Notes: generated from the letters alone by a model not told the origin. A DNA stretch of 64,000 bases from Bacteroidota bacterium (GCA_016715505.1 JADJZY010000020.1:1-64000), one strand, 5' to 3'. Positions 22,116-32,415 are shown, counted from the stretch's first letter. A program made the numbers and translations.

Positions 22116-22190
22116 CCCCTGTTTACAAATCCTTTCGGATATTTATACGGCCGTTTATCATGGGCTCCACGCACGGAGTTGAATTTGACC

Positions 22191-22198
22191 TATATTTG
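22191..22198 (+). promoter_or_regulatory. -7 promoter element of the S46 peptidase gene
   Basis: TATATTTG matches TAnnTTTG and lies 21 bases before the ATG at 22220. No clear -33 box is at the standard spacing. Confidence 0.45.
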
Positions 22199-22219
22199 TC
22201 CACCCAAAAAATCATTTCA

Positions 22220-24358
22220 ATGAAGAAACTTATTCTTTCGCTGCTGGTTGTTTTGACCCATTTTGCCGGCAGGGCCGATGAAGGCATGTGGCTGCCCTTG
22301 CTGATATCGCAAAATTATGAAGCGATGCAGCGCATGGGCTTGAAGCTGACTCCTGAACAAATTTACAGCATCAATAAAAGCTCCATGAAGGATGCCATTG
22401 TGCATTTTTGGGGTGGATGTACCGGCGAGGTATTTCAGGGCAAAGGATTGCTGCTCACCAATCACCACTGTGGTTATGATGCCATTGCAACCCTGAGTAC
22501 TGTGCAACAGAATTATTTGATGAATGGATTTATGGCCAACCGCTTGGAGGAAGAATTGCCTGTGCCGGGTTTGAGCGATAAAATTTTATACCGCATTGAA
22601 GATGTCACCAACCAGGTGAGTAATTATATCGGTGATGCCTATGGTAAAGATGTGGAAACCCGATTCGAGGAAATTGCCAAACAAATCAGCAAAACAACCA
22701 ACGAAAATGGGGCCTATGAGAGTGATGTAAAATCGTTCTACTCGGGCAATAAATATTATTTGTTTGTGTATCAGCGTTTCACGGATATTCGCCTGGTTTC
22801 GGCGCCCCCTGAAAGTTTAGGTAAATTTGGTGGTGATACCGATAACTGGATGTGGCCCCGTCACACCTGCGATTTTTCGATGTTCAGGGTATATGCCAAT
22901 AACGACAATAAACCCGCTCCTTATTCGCAAAAATAACCGCCCGTACATTCCCAAACATCATTTTACCGGTATCCAAAAAGGCGTTCGCGATAATGATTAT
23001 GCCATGATTATGGGTTACCCGGGCCGCACCACCCGCTATCTGACTTCGTATGGGGTAGACCTTGCCATTAATGTGAGCAACCCAACGGTGGTAAAAATTC
23101 GCGATAAACGTTTGGCCATCATGCGTGAAGAAATGGAAAAAGATCCGGAAGTGGATTTAAAATAAACCTCCTCTTATGCTCTATCGCCAACTACTGGAAA
23201 TATTTTATCGGACAAACCGAACAATTAAAAAACCTGAATGTACTCAGCCAAAAAGAACGCGAAGAAGACGAGTTTCAGGAATGGGCAAATCGTAATAATC
23301 GTGGATTAAAAAAATTATTGAACGATTATCAAAAAGCCTATGCCGATTACCGCCCCTATGTAAAACACCAAACCTTTTACCGCGAAGCATTTATGGCCCC
23401 GACTTTGAGCAAAGTGGCAGCCGGTTTTGAAATGATCGACAAAGCCCTTGCAGCAGGGAGCCGGTAGGGACTCCATCAATAAGTTATGTAAACGCCCCTA
23501 GGGAGTATGCGCCGCTCCGGAACCAAGGATATGAGTTTGGAACTGGATCAGAAATTGTTTGCCGCCATAGAACTTGATGTTTTATCAGGATGTTCCAAAG
23601 TCAGCATCCGGATGTATTTGCCATTGAAGTATTTGGCAAGTATGGCAATGACAACTGGCAAAAAACATTTGATGACTATGCCGATTATGTATACAGCAAT
23701 ACAGCCCTGCTCGATAGCAGTCGATTTAACAGCCTTTGCAATGCTGATCAAATTGAGCAGTTGATGAAAGATCCTGCCGTTGTACATGCACTGAGTGTGA
23801 TGAAGAATTATAAAGGATATTACGAACCGAAAGTGAATGCCTTTAATTATGAAATGTTTGAACTGAATCGCGCTTATCAGGGTGCTTTACTGGAAAAAAA
23901 TAAAAACAAACAAATGTATCCGGATGCCAATAGTACCATGCGTACGACTTATGGTAAAGTAAGTTCATATGCGCCCAAGGATGCTATTTTTATAAACTAT
24001 TATACCTAGCAGAAGGCCTCTTACAGAAGTATAAAGCGGAGATAAAGAATTTGATTTACACTAAAAATTGGCGGAGTTATTGAAAACCCGCAACTATGGC
24101 CCTTATGCAGATGCTGACCTCAATTCGTTGGTGACATGCTTTATTACCACCAACGAACAGGGTAACTCGGAAGCCCCTGTCATCAACGGCAATGGCGAAT
24201 TGATTGGTTGTGCTTTTGACGGGGAAGCGATGAGTGGCGATGTGGCTTTTGACCAACGCTTTAAACACACCTGTGCAGATATCCGTTACACTTTGTGGGT
24301 CGTTGATAAGGTATTGGATGGTCGCCGACCGATGGATGAAATGACGCTGCGCTATTAA
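22220..24358 (+). CDS. S46 family dipeptidyl-peptidase (DPP7/DPP11-like), frame-broken
   Basis: S46 enzymes are periplasmic serine peptidases that release dipeptides during peptide feeding. The start at 22220 gives a signal peptide (MKKLILSLLVVLTHFAGRA) followed by DEGMWLPLLI. The catalytic His is in LLTNHHCGYDAI and the Asp in GGDTDNWMWPRHTCDFSMF. The Ser region reads GNSEAPVINGNGELIG. By the family it should be GNSGSPVINGNGELIG, and the DNA (GGTAACTCGGAAGCCCCTGT) becomes exactly that with one G restored and one C removed, so the active Ser is masked by two compensating indels. The following FDG is typical of members preferring hydrophobic P1 residues, as far as I can judge. The span of 713 codons is normal. 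Breaks occur near 22935, 23160, 23470-23600 and 24010-24070. Confidence 0.9.
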
Positions 24359-24687
24359 ACACTTTTTAAACAAGTTGTAAAATCAAGTCCCGCTGATTTC
24401 TTTATATGTGCTTTTTAAACAGAAAATTTGTTGAGGCTAGGCACGAAGCTATGGTGTAAACAAAGCTTGTCAAGGATTTTGTTGTACCGAGTTAGCCCAT
24501 GTGAATCGTTAGATAGTACCCATTCCTACAGTTATCAAGTTAGTATTACTCGCACTTCTGAATTGCAAATTCTGAAGAGGATCAACAAGGTGTGTTGTTG
24601 GTAAAGAACACCAACAACGGCCAGAAAGTCGAACAGAGCTTAGGTAGATCCAAGCAGATACAATTTGGTATTACCTCACGAACGATT
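24359..24687. other. Spacer between the S46 gene and the serine-hydrolase remnant, with repeat copy A
   Basis: No coding frame was recognised. At about 24381-24440 it carries one copy of a 58-bp sequence (AAATCAAGTCCCG ... ATATGTG ... TTTTTAAA ... GTTGAGG) that recurs at about 25827-25885 on the other side of the remnant. Confidence 0.45.
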
Positions 24688-25556
24688 TTACCATGACTCC
24701 ATGTTCAGAATAGAGCTCACAATAGATACCCGTTGTAAACCGTTGATATCTACAGCGTTTTCTGAATGATTTATATGTAGTGGTTGGCCCGTAGCTGAAA
24801 AAAGTTCAACTTTATTCACAGGAGCCGGGCTCCGAAAATAAATCAGGTTTTTAGCAGGGTTTGGGTAAATATCAACACCGGAAAGCAAGGTGGTTGTTGC
24901 TGTATAGAGCTGTGTAGTTAGCATGATTAAAATGTCTCTTAACATTTTGGTAAATGAGTTTGTCAAATATCTTGGTTGGATAAGACCGATAATACGGTTA
25001 ACCGCCAGATTAAGCATTTGACTGACCTGTGTTCCGCCATGGCTAAAAATCTGATTGTTGAAATAGGTCATTTTGAAGATACCCAAACCGTAACCCTGAT
25101 TTCCACCAATGCTTACAAATTGTAACATATCATTGTTGAGGGTTGCTGAACTCAGGAGTGAACCGTCGAATAGAGCTTTCCAGAATTTGGTCGTATGATT
25201 TAAAATTTGTCGCAAGGTGATTGAAGGATTCATTAGCTGCGCCAACAACCTAGGTGTCACCAGAGAAAGTGCCCACTTTGTACCAATTGCAATACACACA
25301 CTAACAAAGGTTTTTGTGTTAACCAAGCCAATTAACATGTTTGTACAAGGCATAATTCGGGTCCGGAATTCTTCGAAACTTGAAGACCAAACCCATCATT
25401 GGTCGAACGGCCACATTCAACCCTCGAAATTTATACAGACTTCCTACATCTGTGAGTGTATCTTGTAATTCGGCAACGATATTGGCAGGAATTGAGCCTG
25501 AGTTTTCGCCAATACTGGAAAACAGAATCCGGTCAGAAGGAGATATTTTTTTTCAT
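24688..25556 (-). pseudogene. Remnant of a secreted serine hydrolase (class C beta-lactamase-like) with T9SS domain
   Basis: From the ATG at 25556 a signal peptide is readable after one indel (KYLLLTGFCFPVLAKTQAQ). Then SIPANIVAELQDTLTDV, RGLNVAV and TKTFVSVCI follow, the SxxK region of beta-lactamase-fold hydrolases. The Ser expected three residues before the Lys is not present. SITLRQILNHTT is followed directly by FWKALFDGSLLSSATLN, skipping the segment with the catalytic Tyr. Later come GYGLGIF and FSHGG, and a T9SS sorting domain (SGVDIYPNPAKNLIYF). At about 290 codons it is far shorter than the more than 450 expected. Unlike the other broken genes, the loss of whole segments points to real decay. 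Confidence 0.65.
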
Positions 25557-26019
25557 GGAAAATATATTTTGATTCAAATTTCCAACTGTAATCTTTACGA
25601 TGAAAATATTTGAACGGATTTTATCCAGTTTAATCGGCAGAAACTTGCTCAAGTTGAAACGCTTTGGTTGAACTCAATTGTGCAGTTGACACAGCCAACG
25701 ATAATAACGAATTAGAAAATCAAATACTTCGAGGTTACCGAGCAAATCTTTTACACGCTTTGTTTACAGACTTTGTTTATAGTAGCTTCTTGCCTTGCTG
25801 CTGTAAATTTTCGGTTGAATCGGTATAAAAATCAAGTCTCGTTTAAACGGGATTTTTTAATATGTGTCCTTTAAAATAATTGAGGGTAACCTATTTTTAA
25901 TGGAAAAGATTATCTTTGGAGATGGGTTGCCTACTAAGGAACAAAAAAAAGTAATCCCAAAATAGACGCATCGGTTGTCTGGAGTTTGAACGTTAATTTA
26001 AACATGATTGAATTAAAAT
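25557..26019. other. AT-rich spacer with two dispersed repeats
   Basis: No gene was seen. At about 25674-25731 it holds a CAGTTGACACAGCCAAC...AAAATCAAATACTT element also found at 52898-52955. At about 25827-25885 it holds repeat copy B, whose CGTTTAAACG core followed by T6 could act as a terminator. Confidence 0.45.
25827..25885. repeat. Repeat copy B flanking the serine-hydrolase remnant (partner at 24381-24440)
   Basis: AAATCAAGTCTCG, GGATTTTTTAATATGTG, CTTTAAA and ATTGAGG line up in order with the copy near 24381. The main difference is a 7-base insertion that creates the CGTTTAAACG palindrome here. The copies are in the same orientation about 1.45 kb apart. Confidence 0.6.
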
Positions 26020-28054
26020 ATGAAAACAATTTATTGATGCTCATCGCTTATTGATATATTTCAATTAAAGGCTACTGGGTTTATTATAAGATGGAATTTA
26101 GGATATCGGGTTCGGCTAATACGCTTATATTGGCATGAGCAGTACCGGTCCGGTGAATTATGCTGAAACCATCCCGAATCCGAGTTCCGGGATCGGTACC
26201 CTGATATACGGTACGTTGGCAATAGCGTATCAGGACTCGAACGCCTTGATTCGTTTAAAGATTGATACAGCTCATTTTAAAAGTTTCCGCTTGGATACCC
26301 TGAACGGCGATCAACAACGATTGATAGATATTGAACAATGGGGAACGGTGCGTTGGAACAGTATGGAGAAAGCTTTTAAAGGCGCCCGACATAATAGTTC
26401 TTCACGGATATTCCGGATTTGTCGCAGGTTGGTCAATGTCTAAAATGTTTATGACATGCTCTGCACTGAATGGCCCGGCAAATATCAACACATGGAATAC
26501 CAGTCAGGCAAAGGATATGTCCATTTTGTTTGCCTATGACAGTCTATTTAATCAACCAATCGGCAATTGGAATACCTCAGGGGTTTGGAATATGTCGAAC
26601 ATGTTTCAGTTTGCGTATACCTTTAATCAACCGATAGGTAATTGGAATACCTCACAAGTTGAAACCTTTTATGAGATGTTTAGTTATGGTTGGCATTTAA
26701 TCAGGACTATCGGTAATTGGAATCTGGCTAAGCGCAAACCTTATCGAGAATGTTTAATGGTGCCGCATCCTTTAACAAAAACATCAGCAACTGGAATAAG
26801 CCAAGGTAGTTTATATGGATTTTATGTTTGCCGGTGCAAAGGTTTTTTAATCAAGCTTTGAAACACTTGGAATACGGATGAAGTCGTTGATATGGGTGGC
26901 ATGTTCAGTAAAACGGATTCATTTAAGCAAGCTCTTTCAAACTGGAATACCAGACAAGTAAAAAACATGTTGGGCATGTTTGAAGCTGCCCGGGTATTTA
27001 ATCAAAATACTAGCCTGGAAAACGGATTTAGTAGAAAACTTTGGATATATGTTTCGGAATGCCAAAGCATTTAACCAACCCATTCACAACTGGAAAACCC
27101 CTGCGGCGGAGCGCATGGATCGGATGTTTGAAGGGGCAATACAATTTAATCAGCCCATTGGTCGCTGGAATACTTCCAAAGTATGGACTTTATCGAAAAT
27201 GTTTAAAGGGGCAAAATCATTCAATCAGCATATCGGGCTTTGGTCCTTAGAAAGTAGACCGGAACTGGATGGATTTTTGGATTCTTGCGGGATGGATTGT
27301 AGCCATTATTCTTCTTTATTAAAACATTGGAGTACGGATACGCTCATCGGGCGGCCTTGTGTTCAGTGCACTTGGCTTAAAATACGGGAATAACGCGGAG
27401 GGCTACAGAACCTATTTGCAAAACATAAAAGAATGGCACATACAAGGTGATGCGATGCAAGCCAGCTCCTGTTGTTTGAGCGATTATATGATTTTCGATA
27501 TCAAGACCTGTCCACCATATGTATTTCAACAGCAAGCCTATTTTGAAGGTGGAGAATATTTTTCAGATTTTAAAAATGTCGCCGGTTGTGACAGTTTGAT
27601 TAAATTGGAACTGGAACTCCATCCCTTGGATACGACCATACAATATTGGGCCACGACGCTCAAGGTTAATCAGACAGACGCCGAGTATCAATGGTATCAT
27701 TGTGAAGAAAATTTTGCACTGCCGGGAGAAACACAGCAGCATTTTATGCCAAGTAGAAATGGGAGCTATCGGGTTGTGATCAAAAAAGGAACATGCTTGG
27801 ATAGCAGTGCCTGTTTTTTGGTAAACAATTTAGGTTTAACAGAAGCGGATTTCCGGCTATTTCCGAATCCAACCCGAGGTAGAATTAAAATAAGCCCCAG
27901 TGATTTTTTATCCGACAATGTGCGTTTACTATACAATGCAGTTGGTCAGCTTTTATATTATACCTATGGCGACTATATGGATTTAAGCACCTATGCCAAG
28001 GGTATCTATTATTTTAAATGTGGTACGATTGTCGTGAAAGTGGTTTTGGAATAA
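26020..28054 (+). CDS. BspA-type (DUF285) surface repeat protein with T9SS sorting domain (frame-broken)
   Basis: The ATG at 26020 (MKTIY...) opens a hydrophobic leader that needs indel correction, then RWNL and SANT precede the open MSSTGPVNYAETIPNP. From 26450 to 27250 there are about seven units of roughly 25 residues of the type FNQPIGNWNTSQVxxMxxMF, the DUF285/BspA-like leucine-rich repeat seen in surface proteins of Bacteroidota and mycoplasmas. A Cys-containing linker follows (SCCLSDYMIFDIKTC). The end is a type A T9SS sorting domain (FRLFPNPTRGRIKI ... GIYYFKCGTIVVKVVLE). Five or more frame changes interrupt it. It is probably attached to the cell surface; the binding partner is unknown. 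Confidence 0.8.
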
Positions 28055-28094
28055 AATCTTTCCTGAGGAGAAAAGATAACTTTTACACGAGGAC

Positions 28095-29401
28095 TTATTC
28101 TTTGATGATTTTTTTAATCGAATGATTTTTACCACTGATGATATGCAGAATATACAAACCATTGGGCAAATGATTTAAATCGAGCGTATGATTCGTTAGC
28201 GTGCTATTCAGCAGTTCTCCACGAATAGTATAAAGTTGTACTTGTAAATCTGATTCTTCCCCATCAATCCTAAGTATACCGGATGTTGGATTGGGATAAA
28301 ACTGCCATTCAGGATGATTGGATTCAAGCGCATTCGTTGGAAAAGTTGTCGCCTTAAAATTCATCTGAAAAGAATTACTAAAATCGTTGGTATTTCTAAA
28401 TCCAACCTTTACCGAACCTGAATCAGGAATGGAAGACGTGATGAAGTCGAGGCTAAACAATAAAGTATCCTGTGGTGCTAAGATGAGTGTAATTGAATCA
28501 TCGGAAGGTGAATAACAAACATCCGCACAGAAGGCGGTTTGCCAGTTTGCCGGAAGATTTTGTTGTATTTTTTTAATCCCTAAAGTAACGGGATCATTTC
28601 CGGTGTTGATGAGATTGGCATAGTCATGCGAATGCTGCCAGCCGAACCGGAAACACTTTGATTGAGCACTTGCAGATGAAACTGTCCGGGATTGCTTGAA
28701 CTATTGCTAAGCCGCTGGAACTGCCCAGTAAACTATCGATATCACAAAATATTTGATCATCATTGCGATGAAACCAACCATGTTTGGCTGAGATGATTCC
28801 CGTTGGTGTCGATGAGATAGGCATTATTAGGTGCCGGTCCGAATGCTCCACCATTCATTACAAGGTCCGTCGATGAAGATGGGTGCATTACAAGAACCCC
28901 AAAACGATAAGGTATCCACCATCATTTTTCGCCCGGCATAGGTTGTGGGCTGTGGAAACAAAATGCCGGCGCTTTGATTAGCTGTACCCACATTCACGTA
29001 GCCAAATAAACACTCGTATCGGTGGGATGTGCTTCGAGGGTATAAATAACAAATACCTGAATTTGGTTGCCATACGTTGAAATAACCTGATTGATGGTGG
29101 ATAGTTTATTCATAAAAACAGGCAGGTTAAACTGCCAGCCACCAATAGAACCGGTTTGCCCAGGGCCAATTTTTTGCGACAATACCAGAGAATCGCCGCT
29201 GAGATTATATAATTTAAAATCATGAGCCGCATTTCCTTCGGACAAACCACTGGCATAAAAACTTCCCAGGTACCAGGGTATCGGGCAAATACTTGCTGTA
29301 TCTGCCGGTAACTGATTCAGGCCGATGGGCGGTAATAGTTGAGCAGAAACTCCCGGTGTCAGACTTAGAAGCAATAGAAAAAGACGAATAAACTTTTGCA
29401 T
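28095..29401 (-). CDS. Secreted deiodinase-like thioredoxin-fold protein with T9SS domain (frame-broken)
   Basis: The start at 29401 gives a signal peptide (MQKFIRLFLLLLSLTPGVSAQ). The core reads GGWQFNLPVFMNKLSTINQV, then QVFVIYTLEAHPTD, QPTTYAGRKMMVDTL, AP-FIDGPCNEWW, PAPNNAYLIDTNGIISAKHG. An EAHP motif followed by a substrate-facing ID-xPxN-WW-xxxPxxAYLI segment is the layout of iodothyronine-deiodinase-like members of the thioredoxin superfamily. The redox Cys/Sec expected just before the PxF segment is Leu here (LPVF), so redox activity is doubtful. The C-terminus has an immunoglobulin-like stretch and a sorting domain (WQFYPNPTSGILRIDG). At least four breaks occur (near 28990, 28860, 28625 and 28460). 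It converges with the DUF285 gene. Confidence 0.6.
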
Positions 29402-29540
29402 GGTAGATAGAATGCGATGTAAATGTAAAAAGTAATCAGGAGCAAAGACTGCCATTAACATGAGACGTTTAAAAGTAAAAACATACTCCATGCTACACCT
29501 GCAAAAACAACCACAATCTTACGGGACTGTGGTTGTCAAC

Positions 29541-29858
29541 TCATGGTTGGTCGGTTATTGATGAAATGTTTTTTATGCTTAATCGGCGGGCTTGTTGCTC
29601 GAATGGTATTCCCCGCCCAGGCTTGAATTGTTTTGTATTTTTTTGAAGCGCTTCCTGACTAATCATGACACAATATGTTTTTTGTACCTCATCGATACAA
29701 ACCATTCTAAAATCTGCATCAACATCTGATAAATGAATATTCAACTGTTGGGCAACCCGTTGTAATGTGGGCTTTTCGGCTTCCTGCCATGTCAGCGTAT
29801 ATAAAGAAAAAGCAAGCATGTTGAACAGATGATCAGATTGAATACAAAGTTGATTCAT
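29541..29858 (-). CDS. Hypothetical cytosolic protein, about 105 aa
   Basis: I do not recognise this protein. The frame is open from 29891 and I favour the ATG at 29858 (MNQLCIQSDHLFNM). It has no signal peptide or membrane segment. It is mostly helical, with WQEAEKPTLQRVAQQLNIHL in the middle, which could be a helix-turn-helix-like pair, and a basic C-terminus (FEQQARRLSIKNI). It lies between the T9SS protein and the palindrome at 29919, on the minus strand. That palindrome, about 60 bp upstream, could be its operator if it is a small regulator; this is speculation. Confidence 0.4.
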   Translation of the reverse strand: MNQLCIQSDHLFNMLAFSLYTLTWQEAEKPTLQRVAQQLNIHLSDVDADFRMVCIDEVQKTYCVMISQEALQKNTKQFKPGRGIPFEQQARRLSIKNISSITDQP

Positions 29859-29918
29859 ATTCTCGCATTCTTTGAGGTGTGTACAACCCAAATATGGTCC
29901 ACAATTAACCCTTTTGCC

Positions 29919-29936
29919 TACCGTTAAATAACGGTA
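29919..29936. promoter_or_regulatory. Perfect palindrome TACCGTTA-AA-TAACGGTA, possible operator
   Basis: Eight-base arms are exact reverse complements around two A. It sits in the divergent gap between the hypothetical gene (minus) and the secreted protein at 30096 (plus), a position fitting a dimeric regulator site. No T-run follows, so it is not a terminator. Confidence 0.45.
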
Positions 29937-30076
29937 TCATTCAGCAATTGGGAGATTTATTTTTTACCAAATACGGCCCTATCAATGCTTATCCCCTAAA
30001 TGAATTCTTGCCTGACACTTTGAAAAATAAAAAGTTTGATTCCCTGAACTACTTTTGGGTGATAAATCCGTTTTGA
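29930..30076 (+). other. Short open fragment upstream of the secreted protein gene
   Basis: A frame without a convincing start reads NNGIIQQLGDLFFTKYGP, then INAYPLNEFLPDTLKNKKF and ends WVINPF with TGA, 20 bp before the next gene. It looks protein-like and may be the C-terminal stub of a gene, but I cannot identify it. Confidence 0.25.
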
Positions 30077-30095
30077 ACCATTTAAATAACAACCG

Positions 30096-30782
30096 ATGAA
30101 AATGAATCGCCTTTTATTATTGAGCACCCTGGTTTTTATGGCCACCACTACTTACTTGTTGTACCGTTTAAATACAACAAGCAATCAGCCACCCTGTAGT
30201 ACTTGTTTTGAAACCAATTGCGATACCCCATTTCAAAGTATGTCTTTGGAAACGGCACTACAAATGATTCGCAATTATAAATCCCAACAATGGAGTACCA
30301 TCAATGAAGCGCATTTCTCGAATCAAGAGAAAACAGATGCCCGTTCAGTTTGGTTTAGTTTGCCGGTGCTGAAACGTTTTATTTATGAAATGGAGCATCA
30401 AACCATGACTACTTGTACGGACTGCGCAGCCGATCTGGGTATTCGATTCTATTATGGTAGCTATCCCGATCAGGAAACCATGCAAGGCAATCCGGCGTAT
30501 GCTGAAGTACCTGCGGAATATGCAGGCATGCACACTTTGCTCATGGTGCCTACCATACGTGTTGACGAAAAAGATATAGATTTTAACCCCCACGACATGG
30601 AAGGATGTCAACCTCGCGGTATTCAATCTGGTGTGAATATGATTTTATCTGCACCGCTTTCGGGTGATGTCATGTTGCAGAACCACGGACACCTGATACC
30701 GCCCCTTAATGCCAATGCATGTTCCGGCGCACGCCTCTTGCGTATGAGCGATGGTATCACCGGCGACTGCAGCCCAGAATAA
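30096..30782 (+). CDS. Uncharacterised secreted or membrane-anchored protein
   Basis: The 228-aa product starts MKMNRLLLLSTLVFMATTTY, a signal peptide or N-terminal anchor. A Cys-rich segment follows (PPCSTCFETNCDTPF) and later TTCTDCAADLGIRFYYGSY, MHTLLMVPTI and LQNHGHLIPPLNAN. Family unknown. Two CxxC pairs after an export signal suggest either disulfides or metal binding. It is followed after 1 bp by a multi-pass membrane protein and then by a sensor kinase whose start overlaps that gene, so the three appear to be one operon. An extracytoplasmic sensing accessory for the kinase is a reasonable guess. Confidence 0.5.
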   Translation: MKMNRLLLLSTLVFMATTTYLLYRLNTTSNQPPCSTCFETNCDTPFQSMSLETALQMIRNYKSQQWSTINEAHFSNQEKTDARSVWFSLPVLKRFIYEMEHQTMTTCTDCAADLGIRFYYGSYPDQETMQGNPAYAEVPAEYAGMHTLLMVPTIRVDEKDIDFNPHDMEGCQPRGIQSGVNMILSAPLSGDVMLQNHGHLIPPLNANACSGARLLRMSDGITGDCSPE

Positions 30783-30783
30783 C

Positions 30784-31467
30784 ATGGAACAATTAAAGCC
30801 CGTTCTTCATCTTTTACTCATCCTGCAAAGTTTGGCTTGCCTGCAATGGATCAGGGTGAGAAAGGATTATTTTAAAACACCGCTTTATTATTTTGGTTGG
30901 TACCTTCTTTTTTTAGTCATTGCCGAAATATGCGGCTGGTATTTGAATCATATTGGCGATTTTGCATCAGGTGCCATTTTGTTTAAGTTTTTGGTCATAC
31001 CCATTGAGTATTGTTTTTTCCTGGGTTTATTTTTTATGCTTTGGAAATCTTCCTCATGGAGATGGGTATCGCCTCTGATGATTCTTTGCTACCTCATTGC
31101 ATTTTTTATAGAATCCTATAGTGGTTTGATGCAGGGATTAAAATTCTTCTCTCTCTCGTATACCCTGGGTAATTTATTTTTATTGGTGACCGTACTCCTA
31201 TTTTTATTACGACTCGGCCTGACAGATGATATTCTGTTTCTCAAAAACAATCCGGTATTTTGGATTTGTATTGGCCTGATGATTTTTTATATAGGCTCAT
31301 TTCCTTTTTATGGTTTGTATATGTATATCGGCACTACAAACCTGAGTCTATTTTATCAATATCAATACATCGTATCGATTCTAAACTGTATCATGTACTT
31401 CTTATTTATACTCGCCGGATTATGGGGCAAACCGAAATTTATATATTCATCATTCTCTCCTCGCTGA
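30784..31467 (+). CDS. Multi-pass membrane protein upstream of a sensor kinase
   Basis: The product of about 227 aa consists almost entirely of hydrophobic helices, roughly seven: LLLILQSLACLQWI, LYYFGWYLLFLVIAEICGWY, ILFKFLVIPIEYCFFLGLFF, WVSPLMILCYLIAFFI, TLGNLFLLVTVLLFLLRLGL, FWICIGLMIFYIGSF and IVSILNCIMYFLFILAGLW. Such seven-helix modules are often the sensory half of Bacteroidota sensor kinases, here encoded as a separate gene. The stop overlaps the kinase start by about 46 bp. The ligand is unknown. Confidence 0.65.
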   Translation: MEQLKPVLHLLLILQSLACLQWIRVRKDYFKTPLYYFGWYLLFLVIAEICGWYLNHIGDFASGAILFKFLVIPIEYCFFLGLFFMLWKSSSWRWVSPLMILCYLIAFFIESYSGLMQGLKFFSLSYTLGNLFLLVTVLLFLLRLGLTDDILFLKNNPVFWICIGLMIFYIGSFPFYGLYMYIGTTNLSLFYQYQYIVSILNCIMYFLFILAGLWGKPKFIYSSFSPR

Positions 31468-32199
31468 TTGTAGGAACATTCATCACAGGTATTGTATTGT
31501 TTATGTTGCAATACCGGAAACGTGTGAAACTTTACGAACAGGAAAAACAACTCACGGAGGCGCTGCACCAATCAGAATTACAACATGCTAAAATAGAAAT
31601 TCAACAATTAACCATGTCCGATATTGGCCGGGAATTACATGATGGTATCGGACAGCGCATGACGCTGGCATCTATTTATTTGCGACAAATCAACAGCCAG
31701 TTATCACCCAAGCTTTGAATGAAAAAGTAAAGAAGTGGGCCAAATTCTCCTTGAAACCCTGAATGAGTTAAGAGGCTTGTCGAAAGAACTGACGACCGAC
31801 CAGGACCATCTCCTAAACCTGTCCGGATTATTACAAACAGAAATAGAGCGATTACTGGCACTTCAGATTTGTGAAATCCAATATGATTTTCAACAGGTGA
31901 GCTTGATACAATCGCGTAAAGCAAAATTTATCCAACGCATCTTTCAGGAGTTCGTTCAAAACAGTCTTAAATATGCCGCTTGCCAAAAAATGGATATTCG
32001 ATTAATGCAGCAACAGGATACCATCACCCTTCAAATTTCTGATGATGGCAAAGGCTTCGACTTAAATGCCGAATTCCACGGAATTGGAATCGCGAACATG
32101 AAAAAACGTGCAGCCCTCATTGGTGCTGAATTGGACTTACACACTTCACCTGGGCAAGGGAGTCGTTTGCAATTACAAATTCATTTAAATGATCACTAG
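31422..32199 (+). CDS. NarL-type sensor histidine kinase (frame-broken)
   Basis: The kinase has one N-terminal membrane helix (IYIFIILSSLIVGTFITGIV), a short coiled coil and the HPK7 phosphorylation site MSDIGRELHDGIGQRM with His near residue 73. After a break at about 31716 come VGQILLETLNELRGLSKEL, the N-box FQEFVQNSLKYA, the G1 box ISDDGKGFD and GIGIANMKKRA. The break reverts if one C and one A are restored (CCCCAA, GTAAAAGAAG), which gives LSPQALNEKVKEVGQIL. Its cognate LuxR-type response regulator lies downstream, separated by a toxin-antitoxin pair. Its own sensory input probably comes from the membrane protein encoded just upstream. Confidence 0.85.
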
Positions 32200-32415
32200 G
32201 AGTCATTCTAAATTTTCCAGGGTGTACGAAATTCAGGAAAGCGCCTCATGTTTTATATTGTATGAAATTAAAACGGCGAGTATGCAGCAAATAAAAGAAC
32301 AAGAACGATAAACATATCAGCGTATTTCCGAAGAACCACTATTTCGCAAATGCTCATGTTGCGGGCTACTGCATGCGCGCGAAAAACAATTCAGAAGATT
32401 TTTAGAATTATCTTT

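Noticed and set aside
24151..24185. An S46 peptidase with a mutated catalytic Ser
   Set aside because: Two compensating one-base indels explain the apparent change; the flanking signature is otherwise perfect.
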